Part shown: one piece after another, positions 57,801 to 64,000 of the stretch
Layout of the letters: each line of letters opens with the position of its first letter
Position numbering within the stretch: position 1 is the first letter of the stretch
NCBI GenBank assembly: GCA_015059965.1
Contig: SUZM01000004.1
Coordinates: 62,001-126,000 of the forward strand
Direction: 5' to 3'
DNA from: Rikenellaceae bacterium
GTDB lineage: Bacteria; Bacteroidota; Bacteroidia; Bacteroidales; Rikenellaceae
DNA: 64,000 bases
The notes under the pieces: generated by a model
Told to the model about the DNA's origin: nothing
The model's input: only the letters and a program-made list of their open reading frames with translations
Databases searched by the model: none
Made by a program: the position numbers and the translations under genes

Positions 57801-60752
57801 ATGCAGAGAATTCTAACCCTATGTTGGCTCACTGCACTAACTTTGTCTGTGCCTTTTGTTCTGCGGGCGCAGCAGGCTGAGCGGGTGACGGTGAGCGGTG
57901 TGGTGACCTCCGCAGAGGATCAGCAGCCGATGATTGGTGTGGCCGTGATTGCCGATGCCATGAACGGCGTGAGCACCTCCTACGATGGTACTTACACCAT
58001 TACGGCTGCGGCCGGAAGTAAACTTACGTTCCAGTATTTGGGATATGCCACTGTGGAGTGGGAGATTCCGGCCGGTCAGAAGTCGGTGCTCTTCAACCTG
58101 CAGATGGAGCCCGAATCGGAGTTGGTGGACGATGTGGTGGTGATCGCCTACGGTGTCCGCAAGAAGGGCACGGTGGCCGGTTCGGTCTCGACGATCAAGT
58201 CCGAGAAGATCGAGAAGACACCCACGGCGGCCTTTGACCAGGCCCTGCAGGGTCAGGTGCCGGGCCTCACGGTGCTCTCCAATACGGGTGAGCCCAGCGC
58301 CTCGGCTACGATGACCATTCGTGGTACCAACTCCATCAACTCGGGTACCGCCCCGCTCTACATTCTGGACGGCGTGCCCATTTCGAGCTCCGATTTCAAT
58401 ACGATCAACCCCTCGGATATCGAGTCGTTGTCGGTCTTGAAGGATGCCTCGTCAACCTCGATCTACGGTGCCCGTGCCGCCAACGGTGTGATTGTGATCA
58501 CCACCAAGCGCGGACGCATGGCCGATCGTCCCCGTATCGAGTACCGCATGCAGCTCGGCTTCTCGCAGGTGGCCAACGACAAGAATTGGGATATGATGAC
58601 CACCCCCGAGCGTATCGCCTATGAAAAGCAGATCGGCATGACCGATGGGCAGGACTACAACCTCCTGAGCCAGACCGATGTGAACTGGATGAATGAGGTG
58701 TTCAACCCTTCGGCCTTGTTGCAAAATTACGAACTCTCCGTATCGGGTGCCACCGAGAAGACCAACTACTACGTCTCGGCCGGCTTCTACAGCCAGGACG
58801 GTACGGCCTTGGGTTCGACCTTCGAGCGTTACTCGATGCGTGCCAACGTGGAGCAGAAGGCGGCCAAGTGGCTCAAGGTGGGCACCAACACGATGCTTAA
58901 CTTCCAGAACATCGAGCAGGCCGACGAGGGCAGCTACAACCTGGTAACCCCGATCTCCGCCGCCCGCTTCATGATGCCCTACTGGAGCCCCTACAAGGCC
59001 GATGGCTCGTTGGCCTCGCTCTCCGACGGTTCGTGGCGCGGTACGGGTCAGAACCCCCTGGAGTGGCTCGAAAACAATCCGGTGCACTACAAGAAGTATA
59101 AGCTGATCTCGACCCTCTTTGCCGAGGCAGCGCCCATCGAGGGCCTCACCCTGCGCACGCAGTTCGGTGTCGATTACTCGCACACCACCGGCTTCGGTCA
59201 GTCCTATCCGAGTTATATGCCCAACCAGGGACAGGGCTCGGCCTCGCGCAGCTCGACGGACAGCTATACGCTTACGATGACCAACACCGTGAACTACGCC
59301 TTCTCGGTGGGGGACAAGCACCACATCACCCTGCTGGCCGGTCACGAAGGGGTGGACTACCACTATGAGGCCTTCTCGGTGGCTACGGCCGGACAGACCA
59401 ACGACCGCCTGACCTCCATCTCGACCGGTACGCGTGTCACCTCGTGGGGCGATACGACCGACTCGGATTACGGCTACCTCTCCTTCTTCCTGCGTGGGGA
59501 GTACAACTACGACGATCGCTACTTTGTCGAGGCCTCGGCCCGTACCGATGCCTCGTCGCGATTCGGTAAGGAGAACCGCTGGGGTCTCTTCTGGTCGGTG
59601 GGCTTCATGTGGAACCTGCGTAACGAGTCCTTCATGGAGTCTTCGCGCCGCTGGCTGACCAATGCCCAGATCTCGCTCTCGACCGGTACGTCGGGTAACT
59701 CGTCGATCCCCAACTACGAACACCTGGCTCTGGTCGGCGGTGGCCTCGACTACATCGGCAATGCCGGTGTGGGGCTGATGCAGCCCGGAAACGAGGAGTT
59801 GGGCTGGGAGAAGCCCTGGACCTCGAACCTGGCCCTGCACTTCGGCTTCTGGGGTCGCCTGAATGTCGATGCCGAGCTCTACTACAAGAAGACCTCGGAT
59901 ATGCTCATGGAGGTACCGCAGCCCTATGCCGACAAGGGATATGGCTACTATTGGGACAATGTGGGTGCGATGGTCAATAAGGGAGCCGAGCTGAGCCTAA
60001 ACGGTACGGTTCTCGCCACCAAGAACTTCACCTGGGCCCTGAATGCCAACGTCTCCTACAACCACAACGAGATCACGGAGCTCTACAACGGAGTGCAGGA
60101 GTACGAGCGCTCGAATACCAACACGAAACTGGTGGTGGGCCATCCGCTCGGCGAGTTCTACATCAACCGCTTTGCCGGTGTGAACCCCGCCAACGGTGAT
60201 GCCCTATGGTACGATAAGAACGGTAACCTCACGACCGAACTTCGCGATTCGGACAAGGTGCTGGTGGGCAAGAGCTACATCGCCCCCTGGCAGGGTGGTT
60301 TCGGCACGACCCTGAGCTGGAAGGGCCTCTCGCTCTCGGCACAGTTCAGCTGGGTGGCCGACCGCTGGATGCTCAACAACGACCGCTATTTCGACGAGTC
60401 GAATGGTCGCTTTGCCTCCTACAACCAGTCGAATCGTCTGTTGGAGCGCTGGATGAAGCCGGGCGATGTAACCGATATTCCGCGTCACGGTGTCTATACC
60501 GAGTTTGACAGCCGCCTGCTCGAGGATGCCTCGTTCCTGCGCCTGAAGAATGTGATGCTGAGCTATAACTTCCCCGCCGAGCTGATCCGCAAGAGCCGTG
60601 TCTTCAGTGGTCTGCGTATCTACGCCCAGGCTCAGAATCTGCTGACCTTCACTAAATTTACGGGTCTTGATCCCGAAGGCAGTGCCAATATCTACGCTGC
60701 GCAGTACCCCATGTCGCGCCAATTCACCTTCGGTCTGGATTTAACCTTCTAA
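57801..60752 (+). CDS. SusC/RagA-type TonB-linked outer-membrane receptor
   Basis: A 983-residue TonB-dependent transporter of the SusC class. Signal peptide (to about residue 22, VLRAQQ), a carboxypeptidase-regulatory-like domain (VSGVVTSAEDQQPMIGVAV), then the SusC plug with VAYGVRKK-like VIAYGVRKKGTVAGSVSTI, LQGQVPGLTV, TIRGTNSINSG and DASSTSIYGARAANGVIV. It lacks an STN domain, so signalling through an anti-sigma factor is not expected. ATG at 57801 is chosen over an upstream TTG because it begins the signal peptide. It pairs with SusD 18 bases downstream. Substrate unknown. Confidence 0.95.
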   Translation: MQRILTLCWLTALTLSVPFVLRAQQAERVTVSGVVTSAEDQQPMIGVAVIADAMNGVSTSYDGTYTITAAAGSKLTFQYLGYATVEWEIPAGQKSVLFNLQMEPESELVDDVVVIAYGVRKKGTVAGSVSTIKSEKIEKTPTAAFDQALQGQVPGLTVLSNTGEPSASATMTIRGTNSINSGTAPLYILDGVPISSSDFNTINPSDIESLSVLKDASSTSIYGARAANGVIVITTKRGRMADRPRIEYRMQLGFSQVANDKNWDMMTTPERIAYEKQIGMTDGQDYNLLSQTDVNWMNEVFNPSALLQNYELSVSGATEKTNYYVSAGFYSQDGTALGSTFERYSMRANVEQKAAKWLKVGTNTMLNFQNIEQADEGSYNLVTPISAARFMMPYWSPYKADGSLASLSDGSWRGTGQNPLEWLENNPVHYKKYKLISTLFAEAAPIEGLTLRTQFGVDYSHTTGFGQSYPSYMPNQGQGSASRSSTDSYTLTMTNTVNYAFSVGDKHHITLLAGHEGVDYHYEAFSVATAGQTNDRLTSISTGTRVTSWGDTTDSDYGYLSFFLRGEYNYDDRYFVEASARTDASSRFGKENRWGLFWSVGFMWNLRNESFMESSRRWLTNAQISLSTGTSGNSSIPNYEHLALVGGGLDYIGNAGVGLMQPGNEELGWEKPWTSNLALHFGFWGRLNVDAELYYKKTSDMLMEVPQPYADKGYGYYWDNVGAMVNKGAELSLNGTVLATKNFTWALNANVSYNHNEITELYNGVQEYERSNTNTKLVVGHPLGEFYINRFAGVNPANGDALWYDKNGNLTTELRDSDKVLVGKSYIAPWQGGFGTTLSWKGLSLSAQFSWVADRWMLNNDRYFDESNGRFASYNQSNRLLERWMKPGDVTDIPRHGVYTEFDSRLLEDASFLRLKNVMLSYNFPAELIRKSRVFSGLRIYAQAQNLLTFTKFTGLDPEGSANIYAAQYPMSRQFTFGLDLTF

Positions 60753-60770
60753 AAAAGCGAAGAACAAGCT

Positions 60771-62309
60771 ATGAAAAAGATACTTCTATTTACGACGAAA
60801 TACCTCCTTGTGATGGTGTTGGGGGTTACGCTCCTGAGCTCCTGCCTGGACAAGGAGCCCGGTTCGGCCATCCCCCAGGAGGAGGCGATGCTCACCTACA
60901 GCGATGCCGAGCAGACCATGATCGGTATCTATGCCCAGATGAAGAGCTCGGCCCTGTGGAGCGGGCTGCTGACCCTGCTGCCCGATATTCAGACCGACCT
61001 GGTCTACGCCGTGGACGGCTATACGAATACCTATGGTACGATCTGGCAGTGGGATATCCGCCCCACGAACAGCGAGGTCGAGGCGGTCTATGCCTCACTC
61101 TATTCGGTGATCTCGAACTGTAACTTCTATCTCGAGCGTGTCGATGCGGTGCGCAATTCGCTTGTCGATGATCAGGCCATTGAGGCCCTCGATATCTATA
61201 CGGGCGAGGTCTTCGCCATTCGCGCCCTCTGCTACTCGGAGCTCCTGAAGCTCTACTGCAAGGCCTACGACCCTGCAACGGCCCAAAATGAGTTGGGTGT
61301 GGTCCTGCGCTCGCAATTCTCGACCGAGGAGGCCATCACCCGTTCGTCGCTCGAAGAGAGCTACCGATTCGTCCTCTCGGATCTTGAGCGTGCCGAGGAG
61401 CTGCTGGATGAGGAGAACGACATGCCGGGCAGTCCCTACATGACCTTGGCCATGGCCTATGCCCTCCACGCCCGCGTGGCCCTCTACATGCAGGATTGGG
61501 AGGCGGCTGTGGAGTACTCGAGCCGCGTGATCGACTCGAAGAGCTTCTCGCTGATGAGCACCAAGACATCGACCTACAGCCAGTACAGCGACTACGACTA
61601 CATGTGGCTCTACGACAACGGTACGGAGGTGATCTGGCGCCAGGGCTTTACGACCACCTCTTATGGCGGTGCGCTGGGGCAGGTCTTCCTGAACTACAAC
61701 AACGACTACACCTATTTCTATCCGGACTATGTGCCGGCTGAGTGGGTGCTGAACCTCTACGATCAGAACGATCTGCGCTACAGCAGCTTCTTCTTCAACG
61801 GACAGACCGGTTACGACCACGGCCTGGCCTGGCCGCTGCTGGTAAAATACTACGGCAACGTCTCGTTCATCGAGTCGGCCCTCATCTACCACGTCTCGAT
61901 GCCCAAGCCCTTCCGCCTGGCGGAGCAGTATCTGATTCGTGCCGAGGCCTACTGCCGCATGCAGACGCCCAACTACTCGCTTGCCGCCAAGGACCTCACG
62001 ACCCTGCGCTCGGCTCGCTACCTCTCGGGTGGCAACATCAACCTCACGGCTGATAACTGGATCGACCAGATCGCTGCCGAGCGCGTGCGCGAGCTCTACA
62101 TGGAGGGTTTCCGCCTGCACGATTACAAGCGCTGGGGCAAGCTCTACAAGGGCGGCGAGGGCTTTACGCGCACACCGCAGCTGAATACCCTTGACGAGGG
62201 CAGCTCGCTGAGTGTAAAGGCCGACAACCCGCTCTTCGTATGGCCCATCCCGCAGCATGAGATCGAGTCGCCCGGCTCGATGGTTCAACCCAATGAAAGT
62301 AATAAATAA
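60771..62309 (+). CDS. SusD/RagB-type surface lipoprotein
   Basis: Lid subunit of the SusCD transporter. Lipobox TLLSSC (Cys25), 512 residues, largely helical with TPR-like pairs; SusD hallmarks are the early YSDAEQTMIGIYAQMKS, the AIRALCYSELLKLYCKAYDP helix region, and the late RLAEQYLIRAEAYCRMQ and AERVRELYMEGFRLHDYKRWGK. It is predicted to sit on the outer surface over the SusC barrel. No glycan-degrading enzyme is nearby, so the ligand may not be a sugar. Confidence 0.95.
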   Translation: MKKILLFTTKYLLVMVLGVTLLSSCLDKEPGSAIPQEEAMLTYSDAEQTMIGIYAQMKSSALWSGLLTLLPDIQTDLVYAVDGYTNTYGTIWQWDIRPTNSEVEAVYASLYSVISNCNFYLERVDAVRNSLVDDQAIEALDIYTGEVFAIRALCYSELLKLYCKAYDPATAQNELGVVLRSQFSTEEAITRSSLEESYRFVLSDLERAEELLDEENDMPGSPYMTLAMAYALHARVALYMQDWEAAVEYSSRVIDSKSFSLMSTKTSTYSQYSDYDYMWLYDNGTEVIWRQGFTTTSYGGALGQVFLNYNNDYTYFYPDYVPAEWVLNLYDQNDLRYSSFFFNGQTGYDHGLAWPLLVKYYGNVSFIESALIYHVSMPKPFRLAEQYLIRAEAYCRMQTPNYSLAAKDLTTLRSARYLSGGNINLTADNWIDQIAAERVRELYMEGFRLHDYKRWGKLYKGGEGFTRTPQLNTLDEGSSLSVKADNPLFVWPIPQHEIESPGSMVQPNESNK

Positions 62310-62317
62310 GCCGCAAA

Positions 62318-63241
62318 ATGATGAAACAAAAAACGATATTTTCGCTCCTGCTCCTGGCTCTGTGCTGTGGGATTACGCTGACGGGCTGCCAGGAGGAGTA
62401 TGTGACCTATGAGGGTCCCGAGTATGTGATGTTTGCCGATGAGCTCACGACCTGTCTGGTTCAGTCCGATGGCCGCAGCCTGCCGGTTACCGTGGCCTCG
62501 ACCGTCTCGTGTGATTACGATCGTACCTTCGGCCTCGAGATCGTGGACGAGGGCAGCAATGCCATCGAGGGCTTCCACTATCGCCTGGAGAGCCATTCGG
62601 TGACCATCCCGGCCGGCCAGATGCAGGCCGACGTGAAGGTGGTGGGCAATTACGAGAACATCGAGCCGACCGATTCGCTGGGCTTCGTCTTGCGCCTGGT
62701 GATGCCCGAGGCCCTGAAGTGGGACCTCTATGAGGGGTCGGATGAGGCGAAGGTGGTGCTCTACAAGTCGTGCCCCTTCGAGATCGACAACTTTACGGGT
62801 TGGTGCGTGGTTACCTCGCTGCTGCTCTACGATTTCCCGGGAACCAACGCCTCCTATCAGCGTCTGGTCTATACCGAGAAGCACCCCACGGAGCCCAACC
62901 ACATCATTGTCCGCAGTGCCTTCTACGATGGCTACGACATCACGCTCGGATTCGATCCCTCGGATCCCGCCGAGCCGCGCCTGCTGATGGAGATGGATCA
63001 GGTACTCAGCGATGAGGAGTCGGTCCTGGGTCAGGTCCTGGGCGACAACCACATCCTGGGTGGAGAGAGTCCCTACAACGACTCCTATTTCAATGCCTGC
63101 CAGTCGTTTGCCATCCTTTGGTTGCAGGCCTATGTCGAGGATCTGGGTGCAGCCTATGGAACGATCGGCCAATTCTACAACATCTTCGAGTGGGTGTCGG
63201 ACGAAGAGGCCGAGCGCCTGAAACGTGAGGAGGGCATGTAG
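62318..63241 (+). CDS. DUF4984-type surface lipoprotein
   Basis: A 307-residue lipoprotein (lipobox LTGC, Cys24). The N-terminal part (about 30-150) is a Calx-beta/DUF4843-like beta-domain: YEGPEYVMFADEL, NAIEGFHYRLESHSVTIPAG, SLGFVLRLVMPEALKWDLY. The C-terminal part (about 155-307; CPFEIDNFTGWCVVTS, IVRSAFYDGYDITLGFDP, FEWVSDEEAERLKREEG) corresponds to DUF4984 as I recall it from Bacteroides SusCD loci. Function unknown; probably an accessory surface binding protein. It is 8 bases after susD. Confidence 0.78.
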   Translation: MMKQKTIFSLLLLALCCGITLTGCQEEYVTYEGPEYVMFADELTTCLVQSDGRSLPVTVASTVSCDYDRTFGLEIVDEGSNAIEGFHYRLESHSVTIPAGQMQADVKVVGNYENIEPTDSLGFVLRLVMPEALKWDLYEGSDEAKVVLYKSCPFEIDNFTGWCVVTSLLLYDFPGTNASYQRLVYTEKHPTEPNHIIVRSAFYDGYDITLGFDPSDPAEPRLLMEMDQVLSDEESVLGQVLGDNHILGGESPYNDSYFNACQSFAILWLQAYVEDLGAAYGTIGQFYNIFEWVSDEEAERLKREEGM

Positions 63242-63284
63242 CCTTGTGGTATGTTGAACCGAAAAAACTAAAAATAAGATAATC

Positions 63285-64000
63285 ATGAAAAAATTGATGA
63301 AAAATTTGATGTGGATGTTGGCGGCTGCTGCGTCGCTGGCATTCGTTGCCTGCTCGGAGGAGAATACCGAGGAGCCTGTCGGGCCCGACACTCCGACCGT
63401 AGAACCCAACTTCCCGACAAAGGTGGTGGAGGCTGTGGAGGCCGGTGAGGTCTTCACGCTGCAGATCGAGCCCAACATGGATTGGGTGGTTAAGGTGCCT
63501 ACCGAGACGGCCACCTATTTCCAGATTCTGGACGGCGGCAACCTGCGCTATGAGAAGCGTGGTGCGGCCGGCAAACATGAGATTCAGATCCAGGTTGCCG
63601 ATATGGAGGAGTTCGACGAGGCCCATACCTGCGTGGTCTCGATGACCATGGATGGCAAGACCCAGACCATTGCCGAGCTCACGCTCTATCCCTTGGAGCG
63701 CTTCCTGCAGGTCTTTGTGGCCGAGGTGGATGCCCAGGAGAACGACTTTGTGCGCGATGCCGACTATCAGGTGGTCTATCAGGCCGCGGCCAGCGAGGGC
63801 CTCGAGCTGATTTGGCCCTACGGCACGGTGGGCTACATGCACTACATCAAGGTGGATGCCAACTTCCCCTGGACGATCGGAGGCGATATTCCGGCCTGGA
63901 TCTCGTTGCCCGTAACCTCGGGTGAGGCCGGCATGGGCGAGGGCTTCCGTGTGAATACCAACTGGGCCGCCTATCCCGATGAGGATACCACCGGCAAACT
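63285..64000 (+). CDS. Surface lipoprotein, possibly DUF5003-like, cut by window end
   Basis: ATG at 63285 opens a frame to the end of the window (238 complete codons). Lipobox FVAC (Cys23), then an acidic Pro linker (EENTEEPVGPDTPTVEPN) and BACON/Ig-like beta-strands with MDWVVKVPTETATYFQILDG, ANFPWTIGGDIPAWISLPV. The sequence recalls DUF5003 proteins that follow DUF4984 in Bacteroides loci, but that match is from memory. Same strand and close spacing (43 bases) put it in the susC operon. Confidence 0.65.
   Translation, partial: MKKLMKNLMWMLAAAASLAFVACSEENTEEPVGPDTPTVEPNFPTKVVEAVEAGEVFTLQIEPNMDWVVKVPTETATYFQILDGGNLRYEKRGAAGKHEIQIQVADMEEFDEAHTCVVSMTMDGKTQTIAELTLYPLERFLQVFVAEVDAQENDFVRDADYQVVYQAAASEGLELIWPYGTVGYMHYIKVDANFPWTIGGDIPAWISLPVTSGEAGMGEGFRVNTNWAAYPDEDTTGK

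Noticed and set aside
1..64000. tRNA, rRNA, insertion sequences or prophage genes
   Set aside because: I looked in all gaps over 100 bases and saw no cloverleaf-like sequence, transposase, integrase or phage gene. The window reads as chromosomal backbone with small accessory segments.

Overview
The window is a 64-kb piece of a Bacteroidota chromosome, most likely order Bacteroidales and plausibly Rikenellaceae/Alistipes. The taxonomic call rests on the GC-rich coding sequence with AT-rich gaps, the recurrent -7 promoter box TAnnTTTG with an upstream TTTG, a fused SecDF, SusC/SusD genes, DUF4831 and DUF4984 proteins, and flotillin/NfeD. Genus is an inference; no rRNA or tRNA gene is present to confirm it.

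Layout. 1-8 kb: the end of secDF, then a tightly overlapping + strand block (short YbbR-like protein, coaE, folP, lolD-like ATPase, trmN6), then a DUF4831 protein and an AlkD-like protein. 8-14 kb: a - strand block (M23-like envelope protein, dxr, rseP, radA, a UXS-like SDR lacking its catalytic Tyr/Lys). 14-24 kb: a nucleotidyltransferase, rarA, aspS, two tandem small TonB-C-domain proteins, tadA, a TPR protein, a nitroreductase and manC. 24-32.5 kb: a complete RND efflux operon followed by the methionine pair metY-metX. 32.5-39.3 kb: a - strand operon (4-helix-bundle sensor-like protein, trkH, a coiled-coil/SPOR-like protein, nfeD, floA) and mtaB. 39.3-42.3 kb: an AT-rich leader with a G8 tract and two surface lipoproteins. 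42.6-47 kb: zinc-type ABC permease, an LptF/G-type permease, fmt, and convergent queG. 47-53.3 kb: acyl-CoA synthetase, YbaK-type tRNA-editing protein, rlmI, a DEDDy exonuclease, recQ. 53.3-57.2 kb: a putative metal-handling locus (PqqD-like, Cys/His-rich protein, TonB receptor, secreted HMA protein) with two copies of a hairpin repeat. 57.2-64 kb: a repeat-rich gap, then susC-susD-DUF4984 and a lipoprotein cut by the window end.

How the genes work together. Much of the window is housekeeping (translation fidelity, CoA/folate/isoprenoid synthesis, DNA repair, envelope biogenesis). The accessory content is outer-membrane traffic: an RND pump, two TonB-dependent receptors with accessory lipoproteins, small TonB-like proteins, and two surface lipoproteins.

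The strongest leads beyond routine annotation are the metal locus with its paired hairpin repeats that begin at stop codons, the heptamer (AATGAGC-type) arrays that supply the last codons of fmt and queG, the SDR and M23 proteins with catalytic residues missing, and a recurrent 12-nt spacing between TTG and TAnnTTTG at several promoters.
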